Source: CALZBJ01 sp945619025 (GTDB lineage Bacteria > Pseudomonadota > Gammaproteobacteria > Cardiobacteriales > Wohlfahrtiimonadaceae). Taken from it: a stretch of DNA of 64,000 nucleotides. This document shows positions 45,326 to 54,223 of this stretch, piece by piece. Where the stretch lies: positions 1-64,000 of the forward strand of contig CALZBJ010000007.1 in assembly GCA_945619025.1 (NCBI GenBank). Direction: 5' to 3'. Positions within the stretch are counted from its first letter, which is position 1. Each line of letters begins with the position of its first letter. Made by a program: the position numbers and the translations under genes. The notes beneath the pieces are model-generated. The model worked only from the letters and a program-made list of their open reading frames with translations. It ran no database searches and had not been told where the DNA came from.

Positions 45326-45513
45326 CTAGAGATTAGGTATTATAGAGATTTTTCCGTTTCCGTCAAATAAAGTTTTGCGTTTGGGCAATAATTCCTCAAA
45401 GAAAGTCTTTTTGCTGGGTTAAATCAAACTTTCGAGCATAATAACCCCTTAATATATCTCATAATGTATGATCAAAAAACCATTAAACCCAACGAAAGAA
45501 CATCTAAAACAAT

Positions 45514-46056
45514 ATGATACGAACCTTTATAATTAGCCTCACCTCGCTGATTGCGATCACCGCCTTTCTCCTTTATCTCTTTGTGATCGATACTCGCGAT
45601 CCGGAAAAGGTATTTATACGCAATTTTACCGTACAGGTGAATGCCGATAACATGCACTGCCGCCTCAAATTTGACGATCAATATACCCTGCTTAGCACAG
45701 AAAATTATTCTCAATATCCACGCATGCTCTCCATGGGACATGCCATCCAGCCGAACGACCTCTATGTTTTTTCCCACGGCGATCATACCATTTCAATGGA
45801 TGCATGGCTGCTTGCGGATCTCACTGAGATCGATGATACGGCGCACTGCAAAATGACGCTATCGGGAACGGTTTCAAATCTCAACGAGACGCTATTTGAA
45901 GGGGAAGCAATCCTTATCGCAATGGTCGATAAAAATCATCAGGTCATCATTCGAAGCTCGAGCGATCACTATGATAAAACGATTCATGAAGATGAGTATA
46001 AGCGCCCGACAAAGATCTCCATCCAACAAGCTTTCCCCACCATTACCTATTTCTAA
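45514..46056 (+). CDS. Unknown protein with one N-terminal membrane anchor
   Basis: This 180-residue protein has a hydrophobic segment at about residues 5-25 and a mostly beta periplasmic domain with two cysteines (MHCRLKF and AHCKMTL) that could form a disulfide. I do not recognise a family. The ribosome-binding site is weak. The next membrane-protein gene starts 24 bases after the stop, suggesting a two-gene unit. Confidence 0.55.
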   Translation: MIRTFIISLTSLIAITAFLLYLFVIDTRDPEKVFIRNFTVQVNADNMHCRLKFDDQYTLLSTENYSQYPRMLSMGHAIQPNDLYVFSHGDHTISMDAWLLADLTEIDDTAHCKMTLSGTVSNLNETLFEGEAILIAMVDKNHQVIIRSSSDHYDKTIHEDEYKRPTKISIQQAFPTITYF

Positions 46057-46080
46057 TTATTGATTGCAAACGAGACTCTC

Positions 46081-46893
46081 ATGACCGATTTAACCGCCAC
46101 CGTCGCAACTGAAAACAGCCCGCACGATAAAACTCAATCCCCCAAAGCTCGCGTCTTAGTGATGATCACACTCTTATCAGCGCTTGCCTATTATATTGGG
46201 CTGCACGCCTTTGAGGTTTCAGCCCCTCGAATTTTGCCCATTGCTCCGAGCGGGCTTCACACCATTACAAGCTGTGGATTAGCACTTGCCGCGATTATGG
46301 CACTCTTTAATTTCAGCACGCCCAATCATTCAGGTAAAATCACGCGCCCCCTATTTCTCATCGGCATTGGAATCTTAGGCATTTTAACCATTGTACTTGC
46401 GATCTATCTCGATCGGACGCTCTCAAGGCTCGTCTATAGCAATGATCCAGATAAAGAGAAAGCCGTTATCTATACGCTGATGCTGGCCTCCTATGTTTGG
46501 ATCGCGCTTTTCTCGTCGGTTTTCCTAAATGCGCTTCGCATTCCCGCCTCAAGAGCCTATAGCGCTGCTCTACTCATTGCCCCATTTTTAAGTGTGACGA
46601 TTTTCCTTCTCCTTAATACCGCAACAATGCTCTCATTTAATCTTCTATCAGTTCGCATTTATGGCAGCTGGCCACTCTGGGCAAATTGCCTCTATTTAGG
46701 CCTCGCCTTCTTTTTAAGCGCCCACATTATCTATTTTATCTTCCTTAAATTTCCCGGAAAAGGCGTGTTTATTCTCGTTTCCATCATTAGCCTTATCGGC
46801 GCTACCCTCCTCTTTGCGCACCTTTATGAAAAACGAATGGTGATGCACTACCTCCTTGAGCTCTACTATAATTATCCCGCCATTATCAAATAA
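46081..46893 (+). CDS. Unknown multi-spanning membrane protein
   Basis: This 270-residue protein has about seven hydrophobic helices after a polar 30-residue N-terminus. No conserved motif is recognised. ATG 46081 is chosen over an in-frame TTG at 46060, although neither has a strong ribosome-binding site. It lies behind another unknown membrane-anchored gene and upstream of an exporter gene. Confidence 0.55.
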   Translation: MTDLTATVATENSPHDKTQSPKARVLVMITLLSALAYYIGLHAFEVSAPRILPIAPSGLHTITSCGLALAAIMALFNFSTPNHSGKITRPLFLIGIGILGILTIVLAIYLDRTLSRLVYSNDPDKEKAVIYTLMLASYVWIALFSSVFLNALRIPASRAYSAALLIAPFLSVTIFLLLNTATMLSFNLLSVRIYGSWPLWANCLYLGLAFFLSAHIIYFIFLKFPGKGVFILVSIISLIGATLLFAHLYEKRMVMHYLLELYYNYPAIIK

Positions 46894-47044
46894 ACGATCT
46901 TCGACAGAGGGTTGATATTTCATCTAGATAGGCAAGCGGCATTTCCCGTGATATGCTTAGATTCTGTGCGCAAAAACGTGCACGCATAATAATAAACGCG
47001 CGCCTCGACGCGCCTTAAATGACTCATTAATAACCGCTATTGCC

Positions 47045-48235
47045 ATGAAATATCAACGTCCTGCTGTCTATATATTACTGATGCTCGGCTCGGCCCATCT
47101 GTTGAATGACCTGATTCAATCGATGTTGACCGCGACCTATCCACTGCTTGAAAATAAATTTGCACTCACTTTTGCCCAAATTGGAACGATTAGCCTTGTC
47201 TATCAGCTTACCGCGTCCATTTTGCAACCGGGGATTGGCCATTTTACCGATAAACGGCCAATGCCCTATCTGCTACCCTTTGGAATGATGTCAACAGTAT
47301 TTGGCATCTCGATGCTCTCGATGACAGAAAGTTATTCGATGATTTTAATCTCAGCGGCGTTTATGGGCGTTGGCTCTTCCATCTTCCACCCAGAAGCTTC
47401 ACGCCTTGCACGATATGCCTCAGGCGGACGCTATGGCCTTGCTCAATCGATTTTCCAAGTGGGCGGTAATTTAGGGTCCGCGTTTGGCCCGCTTCTTGCG
47501 AGTTTAATCATTGTGCGCCACGCTAAGCAGGAAAATATCCTCTATTTTACGATTTTTGGTGCGATCGCCATTCTGCTTCTCTTTAAAATAAGTCACTGGA
47601 GCGCTTCTCTTAATCGAGAAAATGGTGCGGCTCGCAAAACCTTTACTCCGCCGCCACTCCCCTTTGGGCGCAAAAAAACCTTTCTGGCCCTCGGGATTTT
47701 GGGCATGCTGATCTTCTCTAAATATTTCTATATGGCGAGCATGAGTAACTACTACAGCTTTTATCTGATTGAAAAGTTTGAGCTATCGCGCTCACATGCG
47801 GTCAATCTCCTCTTCGTCTTTTTAGCGGCTGTGGCAGTAGGAACGGTGGTTGGTGGCCCTGTAGGCGATAAAATTGGCCGACGTTATGTGATCTGGTTCT
47901 CAATCCTCGGCGTCGCCCCGTTTACGCTGATTCTTCCTCATGTAGGTTATTACGGCACCATTTTACTCACCATTATTATCGGGCTTGTGATCGCCTCTGC
48001 CTTTTCGGCAATTGTTGTCTACGCGCAAGAACTCGTCCCCGGACGCACCGGAATGATCGCGGGGCTCTTCTTTGGCTTTATGTTCGGAATGAGCGGTATT
48101 GCCGCCGCCCTTTTAGGACTCATGGCAGACAAAACAAGCCTCCAATCGGTCTTCATTTTCTGCTCATTCTTACCCCTTTTAGGCATGCTCACCCTCTTTT
48201 TGCCTAAAATTGAGTCAATCGATTCGGGCCATTAA
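47045..48235 (+). CDS. MFS transporter, fosmidomycin-resistance (Fsr) type
   Basis: This 396-residue major-facilitator protein has 12 segments and the Fsr-type early motif LLGSAHLLNDLIQSMLTATYPLL, then SSIFHPEASRLAR and the loop GDKIGRRYVIW. E. coli Fsr (406 residues) exports fosmidomycin and related compounds. Here export of a phosphonate-like drug is a family inference. A terminator follows at 48307. Confidence 0.82.
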   Translation: MKYQRPAVYILLMLGSAHLLNDLIQSMLTATYPLLENKFALTFAQIGTISLVYQLTASILQPGIGHFTDKRPMPYLLPFGMMSTVFGISMLSMTESYSMILISAAFMGVGSSIFHPEASRLARYASGGRYGLAQSIFQVGGNLGSAFGPLLASLIIVRHAKQENILYFTIFGAIAILLLFKISHWSASLNRENGAARKTFTPPPLPFGRKKTFLALGILGMLIFSKYFYMASMSNYYSFYLIEKFELSRSHAVNLLFVFLAAVAVGTVVGGPVGDKIGRRYVIWFSILGVAPFTLILPHVGYYGTILLTIIIGLVIASAFSAIVVYAQELVPGRTGMIAGLFFGFMFGMSGIAAALLGLMADKTSLQSVFIFCSFLPLLGMLTLFLPKIESIDSGH

Positions 48236-48306
48236 TTTTACTCAAGCGCTATTTAAGATTATTTCGTTTAATTATCCCGCCGAAAAGTGAATAAAAAACT
48301 TTTTGA

Positions 48307-48335
48307 GATCCCCCATAAGAATGGGGGATTTTTCA
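48307..48335 (+). terminator. Terminator after Fsr-like gene
   Basis: A 9-bp stem ATCCCCCAT/ATGGGGGAT (48308-48316 with 48321-48329) with a four-base loop is followed by five T. Confidence 0.9.
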
Positions 48336-48807
48336 TTTTACCGTATTATAAAATGTATCCTCTTTTTCCGATTTACCGTCCCTTTTTTATCTCTATTTTT
48401 ATGCTCGTTTTTGTGCTCATTTTAAGGAGAATTGAGCATAAATGCGCCCTATAAAACGAAAAATCCACCCCAAAAATTTGACAGATCCGAAAATACAGGT
48501 TAGGGTGGTATACGTTTTTTCATTGCGTAAAAAACAGACTCAAAATTAATTGAAAATAAAGAGAAATTTAGAGCTTTAAGTTTGAGAGATCAACCCGAGA
48601 CATAGCGCATTTTTAGCGTCTTCTTAGTCAGTTTTTGCTTTGTACAGCAAATTGTCTCGATGTAAATATGGATTTTTTGAGCCACCCTTCGGCTCGTTGA
48701 TCGGAAGCTCGTTAGATAAAGTTGATCTGGCATGGCGTTTTTGTGTTTTTACATGTTAGTTGCCAGCCCATTTATGGATCAGCTCAAAAAGGATAATTAT
48801 ACAGATT
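48336..48807. other. Long leader region before proV
   Basis: This 472-base region before the betaine importer holds a short stem GAGCC/GGCTC near 48679-48695. It also has an AAGGAG at 48424 before a 35-codon basic frame (ATG 48442), too weak to call a gene. Osmotic control elements would be expected here, but no known motif is visible. Confidence 0.4.
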
Positions 48808-50043
48808 ATGAGTAAATTAGAAGTCAAAGATTTGTCCCTTATTTATGGCTCAAATCGAAGACAGGCGATGAAGATGCTTGAAAAAGGAGCATCGAAAGAC
48901 GAAATTCTGCAAAAGACACGCAGTGTTGTTGCAGTAAACCATGCAAATTTCAGCATTAATGATGGCGAGATCTTTGTGATCATGGGGCTTTCCGGAAGTG
49001 GAAAATCCTCCCTATTGCGCTGTTTAAATATGCTTAATATCCCAACTGCGGGCGAAATCCTAGTGGATGGTGAGGATATCACCAAGCTCGATAAAAAGGG
49101 ACTTTTAGAGGTTCGTCGCCAAAAAATTGGAATGGTCTTCCAGCATTTTGCCCTTCTGCCCCACAAGACGATTTTAGATAACGTGGCCTTTGGGCTTGAG
49201 ATTCAAAATCTACCGCTTAAAGAGCGCCATGAGAAAGCCCGTGAAGTGCTTGATATGGTCGGCCTTAGCGAGTATGCAGACTCCTACCCCAGCCAATTAA
49301 GTGGCGGGATGCAGCAGCGCGTTGGGATTGCTCGCGCAATCGCAAACGACTCTGAAATCTTACTGATGGACGAGGCATTTAGTGCACTTGACCCGTTAAT
49401 CCGCTCACAAATGCAAGATGAGCTGATTGAAATTCAACAAAAATTGAAGAAAACCATAGTCTTTATTACGCACGACTTAGATGAAGCGTTAAAGCTTGGT
49501 GACACCATCGCGATTATGAAAGATGGTGTAATTGTTCAGCAAGATACCTCGGAAAATATCCTCCTAAATCCTGCGAATGATTATGTAAAATCCTTTATCG
49601 ATGAGGTGGATTCCACTAAGGTGATTACCGCTGCGGGGCTGATGAAACCCTTCAAACAGCGAATTCGCCTTGATAAAGATGGCCCTGCGAACGCGGTGCG
49701 CCAGATGGAACGCTTTAACCATCACTTTTTACCGATGGTCGATAATATGAACCGCTTCCAAGGTTATATTCGCCTTAAAGATGCGCGCCGATTATTAGAG
49801 GAAGGAAAACGCGATTTAACGCCGGTTCTTCTTAATATCCCACACGTGTCAAGTGATACGCCACTTTCGGAAACCTTACCGCTCTTTGCGCACCATACCT
49901 ACCCCATCGCCGTGCTTGATGAACGCGATCGCCCTGTGGGCTACCTTCGCTATATCAGCGTGGTTGAGATGATGGCTGGCAGTGACGATCAAACCGTGAT
50001 CGACGCGAAGCTATTTGGTAAATCGTTGGAGAAAGGAGCGTAA
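48808..50043 (+). CDS. proV: Glycine betaine/proline-type ABC transporter ATPase
   Basis: ProV powers uptake of compatible solutes. The 411-residue protein has the ProV-type N-terminal helix (RRQAMKMLEKGASKDEILQ), Walker A GLSGSGKSS (about 60-68), signature LSGGMQQR, Walker B ILLMDEA and a C-terminal tandem CBS region (about 285-400) that senses ionic strength in relatives. ATG 48808 is chosen, with AAAAAGGA a rather distant 15 bases upstream. It is followed by proW after 3 bases. Confidence 0.92.
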   Translation: MSKLEVKDLSLIYGSNRRQAMKMLEKGASKDEILQKTRSVVAVNHANFSINDGEIFVIMGLSGSGKSSLLRCLNMLNIPTAGEILVDGEDITKLDKKGLLEVRRQKIGMVFQHFALLPHKTILDNVAFGLEIQNLPLKERHEKAREVLDMVGLSEYADSYPSQLSGGMQQRVGIARAIANDSEILLMDEAFSALDPLIRSQMQDELIEIQQKLKKTIVFITHDLDEALKLGDTIAIMKDGVIVQQDTSENILLNPANDYVKSFIDEVDSTKVITAAGLMKPFKQRIRLDKDGPANAVRQMERFNHHFLPMVDNMNRFQGYIRLKDARRLLEEGKRDLTPVLLNIPHVSSDTPLSETLPLFAHHTYPIAVLDERDRPVGYLRYISVVEMMAGSDDQTVIDAKLFGKSLEKGA

Positions 50044-50046
50044 TCC

Positions 50047-50928
50047 ATGACTATTCAATTAGGTAAATATGTCGAACAATTTGTCGACTGGTTATCGCAA
50101 GTGGGTCGCCCATTTTTTGACCAGATCGCCATTATGATCGGCAACTCGATTCATTTTTTCGAATCATTTTTAAGTAAAATTCATCCGATTTTATTCGCGG
50201 TGATCATTGCTCTACTCGCATTTTTCGCGATTACAAAGAGCTTTACCAATATTAAAATCACCCGCAATAATGCCAAAGAACGTTTGGGGCTCCCGCTCTT
50301 TATCTTCTTGGGGTTAATGCTCGTCAACGGTATGGGTTTTTGGAGCCACCTCATCAGTACGCTGGTACTTGTTTTAGTCTCGACCATCATTATCTTAATG
50401 ATCGGGATTCCCCTTGGAATCTGGTGTGCTCGTAATAAACGCGTTGAAGCGATTGTGCGCCCCCTGCTGGACTTTATGCAGACGATGCCGGCGTTCGTAT
50501 ACCTCATTCCTGCGATCCTCTTCTTCTCCGTTGGGGATGTACCTGGGGTAATTGCAACGGTGATCTTCTCGCTTCCGCCTGCAGTTCGTATGACCTCGCT
50601 CGGGATTAATGAAGTGCCAAAAGAGATTGTGGAAGCCTCGGTCGCGTTCGGTTGTACCGGTCGCCAAACCCTCTTTAAAGTGCAAATTCCGCTTGCGATG
50701 CCAACGATTTTAGCTGGCGTTAACCAAACCATTATGCTCGCCCTCTCAATGGTGGTGATCTGTTCGATGGTAGGCGCTGGCGGTCTTGGTGAGAGCGTTT
50801 ACCAAGGGATTCAGCAAGCCGATATGGCACTTGGATTTGAAGCCGGTCTTTCGATTGTGATCCTTGCGATTATCTTAGACCGCATTACCCAAGCCATTGG
50901 TAAAAACGGCAATCAAATCGCGGAATAA
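50047..50928 (+). CDS. proW: Glycine betaine/proline-type ABC transporter permease
   Basis: This 293-residue inner-membrane permease has about seven segments and the ABC coupling loop EASVAFGCTGRQTLFKVQIPLAMPTILAG. The preceding RPLLDFMQTMPAFVYLIPAILFF is typical of the ProW/OpuAB branch. It forms the channel with ProV. The binding-protein genes follow after a 226-base gap that folds into a notable RNA structure. Confidence 0.92.
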   Translation: MTIQLGKYVEQFVDWLSQVGRPFFDQIAIMIGNSIHFFESFLSKIHPILFAVIIALLAFFAITKSFTNIKITRNNAKERLGLPLFIFLGLMLVNGMGFWSHLISTLVLVLVSTIIILMIGIPLGIWCARNKRVEAIVRPLLDFMQTMPAFVYLIPAILFFSVGDVPGVIATVIFSLPPAVRMTSLGINEVPKEIVEASVAFGCTGRQTLFKVQIPLAMPTILAGVNQTIMLALSMVVICSMVGAGGLGESVYQGIQQADMALGFEAGLSIVILAIILDRITQAIGKNGNQIAE

Positions 50929-50991
50929 TACGCAGACACAAGCTGACAATGCGTCGCAATTAATCAAAATTAATCGAAGTTAATTATTAGT

Positions 50992-51048
50992 GAGCCTTTG
51001 ACGATCTAAAAATGGATCGACCCTTTAGGAGTGATTCCTCAAAGGCTC
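50992..51048 (+). other. Structured RNA element between proW and proX1, two alternative folds
   Basis: Fold A: GAGCCTTTGA (50992-51001) pairs with TCAAAGGCTC (51039-51048), enclosing CGATC/GATCG (51002-51006 with 51015-51019) and AGGA/TCCT, giving a three-way junction. Fold B: CCTTTAGGA (51022-51030) pairs with TCC-T-C-AAAGG (51036-51045), nine pairs with one bulged C. Both folds need the same AAAGG, so they exclude each other. No T run follows, so it is not a plain terminator. It may set the ratio of permease to binding protein. Confidence 0.5.
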
Positions 51049-51154
51049 TCGCTTCGCACCTGAAGCCTCGTAAATTGCGCACTTTATCATCAAATTTAGC
51101 AGTTTTATTGTGACATTTTAGATATTAATTTAATTCAATAGAAAGGAATATTTA

Positions 51155-52018
51155 ATGAAGAAACTTTTATCCATGGCGGTACTCGGTCTTGGTCTACTCG
51201 TTGCAGGTTGTAGCGACACCACGCAAGGGACAGACGGGAAAGAATCCGTGTCGATCCTCTACCCAAGCTGGGCGGAAGGCGTTGCGATGACTCACTTTGC
51301 TGACGTTGTTTTAACCGCGCACGATGTGGATGTTACCACCACTTTAATCGAGCCCGGCCCGCTCTATGCTTCACTTGCAAAAGGCGATGCCGACCTCTAT
51401 TTAGACGCATGGTTACCGAACACTCACTTTGATTATTGGGAACGCTTTGGTAAAGATCTCGATAAATTAAGCGTCGTATTTGATGATGCGAGTACCGGTT
51501 TAGTGGTGCCCGATTATGTTGAGATCGATTCAATCGATGAACTTAACGACAATGTTGAGATGTTTGGCGGAAAAATCTACGGCATCGGTTCAGGTGCGGG
51601 AATTCACACCAACACCATTAAAGCGATCGATGTTTATGGGTTAGATTATGAGCAAATCACCTCAAGTGAGAGCTCAATGATGGCCGAACTTCGCCGCGCG
51701 ATTAACGCAAAAGAGCCGGTAATCGTAACCGGTTGGAAACCTCATTACAAATGGGATCTCTATGACCTTAAAATGTTAGAAGACCCAAAATCAGTCTATG
51801 AAATTGACGAAATTAACATTCTTGCACGTAAAGGCTTTAAAGAAGATAAACCGGCGCTTGCAGTATTTTTCCAAAACTTCGAACTTGATTCAGACAAACT
51901 CCATGAGCTGATGGGAATGGTGCGCAAAGCAGACCAAGAATCAAACGATCCGAAAAAAGGTGCAGCAGAATTTTATGAGAAATATAAAACAACCATCGAT
52001 GGCTGGTTTAACTCATAA
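51155..52018 (+). CDS. proX: Glycine betaine ABC transporter binding lipoprotein 1
   Basis: This 287-residue lipoprotein has signal/lipobox LLVAGCSD and an OpuAC-type fold. Pocket residues seen are the tryptophan in YPSWAEG (equivalent to OpuAC W72) and that in GWKPHYKW (W178 region), plus DAWLPNTHFDYW. It captures betaine-like solutes and hands them to ProVW. It is the first of three tandem paralogues and the only one keeping both tryptophans. AAAGGAA precedes the ATG by nine bases. Confidence 0.9.
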   Translation: MKKLLSMAVLGLGLLVAGCSDTTQGTDGKESVSILYPSWAEGVAMTHFADVVLTAHDVDVTTTLIEPGPLYASLAKGDADLYLDAWLPNTHFDYWERFGKDLDKLSVVFDDASTGLVVPDYVEIDSIDELNDNVEMFGGKIYGIGSGAGIHTNTIKAIDVYGLDYEQITSSESSMMAELRRAINAKEPVIVTGWKPHYKWDLYDLKMLEDPKSVYEIDEINILARKGFKEDKPALAVFFQNFELDSDKLHELMGMVRKADQESNDPKKGAAEFYEKYKTTIDGWFNS

Positions 52019-52085
52019 TTTCCCCCGCAACACTCATGAATAAAGCATGAGGCTTAGGCGGTTAATCCGCCGCAGAGACGTATTT

Positions 52086-52114
52086 AAGGCCATCGTGATG
52101 ATGGCCTTTTTTTT
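52086..52114 (+). terminator. Terminator between proX1 and proX2
   Basis: A 7-bp stem GGCCATC/GATGGCC (52088-52094 with 52100-52106) with a five-base loop is followed by eight T. It would limit read-through, so the second and third paralogues either have separate promoters or lower expression. Confidence 0.9.
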
Positions 52115-52145
52115 GAATTTAAATTTTCCAACCATAGGTGATGTT

Positions 52146-53006
52146 ATGAAAAAGTTAATCTCTCTTATGATGCTCTCCTTCTTAGTCTTGATGGGATGCA
52201 GTGACACCACACAAGAGCCTCACGGCAATGATAAAGCACTTCATCTTGTCTACCCTGATGGCGTTGAGGCGATTGCGATTTCAACCTTAAGCAAAATCTT
52301 GCTTGAAGAGCACGGTTATGGCCCGGTTGAAACGACTTATTTAGAGGTCGGGCTGCTTTGGGCGGCGCTCTCAAAGGGCGATGTGGATCTCTATATGGAC
52401 GCGTGGCTCCCCTTCACTCAAGAGAGTTATTGGGATAGATATGGCGCGAAACTGGAGGCGATTGGCGTTCTTTTCGATCATGGCACCACCGGGTTTGTCG
52501 TTCCAAGTTATACGCCGATCAATTCCATTCTTGAGCTAAACGATAATGTTGATCTCTTTGATGGGAAAATCTATGGCCTTGGCGCCGGTTCTGGCACCAA
52601 CAAAAAGACCAACGAACTAATTGAAATCTATGGGCTTAATTACACCCAGCTCAACACTTCAGAAAGCGCAATGATGGCAGAACTTCGCCGTGCAATTAAT
52701 AGTGGTGAACATGTGATTATTACCGGCTGGACACCCCACTACAAATGGAATAAGTACGATCTAAAAATGCTCGATGATCCGAAAAAAGTTTTCCCCATTG
52801 ATCGAATTGAAATTATCGGACGGAACGGCTTTTCAAACGATCATCCGGCGCTTGCTAAGATTTTACCCAACTTTAAACTCTCCATCGATGAGCTCAATGA
52901 ACTGATCGATATTATTCACGAAGAAACGACCAAAGACCCCAATTACAGTGGCGCGATGAAGTTTTATAAAAAGCATCAAGAGAAACTCGATGCGATCTTT
53001 ATTTAA
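52146..53006 (+). CDS. Betaine-type ABC transporter binding lipoprotein 2
   Basis: This 286-residue paralogue of the preceding protein has lipobox LVLMGCSD. The first pocket tryptophan is lost: YPDGVEAIA replaces YPSWAEGVA, while GWTPHYKW is kept. That predicts a changed ligand preference or affinity (inference). ATG 52146 sits six bases after AGGTG; an upstream in-frame extension includes the terminator and is not coding. It lies after a strong terminator, so it is separately or weakly expressed. Confidence 0.85.
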   Translation: MKKLISLMMLSFLVLMGCSDTTQEPHGNDKALHLVYPDGVEAIAISTLSKILLEEHGYGPVETTYLEVGLLWAALSKGDVDLYMDAWLPFTQESYWDRYGAKLEAIGVLFDHGTTGFVVPSYTPINSILELNDNVDLFDGKIYGLGAGSGTNKKTNELIEIYGLNYTQLNTSESAMMAELRRAINSGEHVIITGWTPHYKWNKYDLKMLDDPKKVFPIDRIEIIGRNGFSNDHPALAKILPNFKLSIDELNELIDIIHEETTKDPNYSGAMKFYKKHQEKLDAIFI

Positions 53007-53068
53007 CTGACCCATCACGATACATCACTCCACAACAATAATAACCCCCTATCACCAAAGGATATTTT

Positions 53069-53941
53069 ATGGGCATTAACCGATTATTACTCACCATTAT
53101 TATGGGATTTTCCCTGCTATTAACGGCATGCAGCGACGTAAATCAATCCACTGAGGCCGACAACCCTACCATCCGCATAGTCTACCCTGATGGCGCAGAA
53201 GCCGTTGCACTCACCTCGCTAACGGAAGTGGTCTTAAACGAACACGGTTACACCAATGTTGAAACTACCTATCTTGAGCTTGGCCTTCTATTTGCCTCGC
53301 TTGCCGATGGCGGTGCGGACGTTTTTGTCGATGCGTGGCTCCCCCATACTCAGAAAAAATATTGGGAGCGCTACGGCGATTCGATCGATATTCTTGGCGT
53401 AGTGTTTGATGATGCGAGCACAGGGCTTGTTGTACCTAACTATCTGCCGATTAACTCCATTGATGAGCTTCCTCAATATGAAGAGGCGATGGCGGGGAAA
53501 ATATATGGCATTGGCACAGGATCAGGCATTTATGCGAGCACCGAACGCGCCATTGAGGCCTATAATCTTAACTTTGAACAAGTGGCCTCATCGGAAAGCG
53601 CAATGGTTACCGAGTTAAAACGCGCGATCTCAGCGGAAGAGCCGATTGTGATTACCGGGTGGAAACCTCATTATAAATGGGCGCAGCACGAAATTAAAAT
53701 GCTAGACGACCCCAAAGGGATCTACCCCATTGACGAGATGGTTGTAGTCGCACGGAAAGGCTTTAAAGAGGAATTTCCGGAAATTAGCACTTTTTTAGCG
53801 CAATTTAATTTTAATAGCGATGAACTGAGCGAACTAATTAATTTGATCGCCGAAAATCCCCGCCACCCGAAAGTGGGCGCTTATGAATTTTATAAACGTT
53901 ACCAAGAGAGACTCGATGCGGCGTTCAGAGCGTCCCCATAA
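53069..53941 (+). CDS. Betaine-type ABC transporter binding lipoprotein 3
   Basis: This 290-residue paralogue has lipobox LLLTACSD. Like copy 2 it has YPDGAEAVA without the first pocket tryptophan, and keeps GWKPHYKW. Copies 2 and 3 resemble each other more in the first lobe (ETTYLE, then GLL) than either resembles copy 1, suggesting a second duplication after divergence. AAAGGA precedes ATG 53069 by seven bases. No terminator is obvious after it. Confidence 0.85.
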   Translation: MGINRLLLTIIMGFSLLLTACSDVNQSTEADNPTIRIVYPDGAEAVALTSLTEVVLNEHGYTNVETTYLELGLLFASLADGGADVFVDAWLPHTQKKYWERYGDSIDILGVVFDDASTGLVVPNYLPINSIDELPQYEEAMAGKIYGIGTGSGIYASTERAIEAYNLNFEQVASSESAMVTELKRAISAEEPIVITGWKPHYKWAQHEIKMLDDPKGIYPIDEMVVVARKGFKEEFPEISTFLAQFNFNSDELSELINLIAENPRHPKVGAYEFYKRYQERLDAAFRASP

Positions 53942-54109
53942 AATTTATGGATAAGACTCAGAATCGGAACCATAAACAATTTAAATCAATACAAAAACAC
54001 TACAAAATGCGAGTCCTGCAATGAAGCGAACGCCGGTCACGTCAGTTCTTTTTGTAAACTTTGGCTAAAAATATTAATATGAACAATCAATGAGTTATTT
54101 TTTTTAACC

Positions 54110-54138
54110 TTGATTGAGATCTATTAATCTCCTATAGT
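54110..54138 (+). promoter_or_regulatory. sodB promoter with spacer dyad
   Basis: TTGATT (54110-54115), exactly 17 bases, TATAGT (54133-54138). The spacer contains the inverted repeat GAGAT-N6-ATCTC (54116-54131), and a second dyad CTATAGT/ACTATAG links the -10 box to 54171-54177; both could be operators. Confidence 0.6.
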
Positions 54139-54223
54139 CTCTATGGCTATCCGCTTTGCGGACCCAAAGAACTATAGATACTATCTAATTAATTGGCTTA
54201 TTCAAATTTAAAGGAGACGAACT

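Noticed and set aside
45241..45330. tRNA-Asn as an integration site for a mobile element
   Set aside because: No integrase, no direct repeat of the tRNA end, and normal housekeeping genes on both sides.
48442..48549. 35-codon basic frame with AAGGAG upstream, in the proV leader
   Set aside because: Spacing to the ribosome-binding site is long (12 bases), and no conservation or structure supports it.
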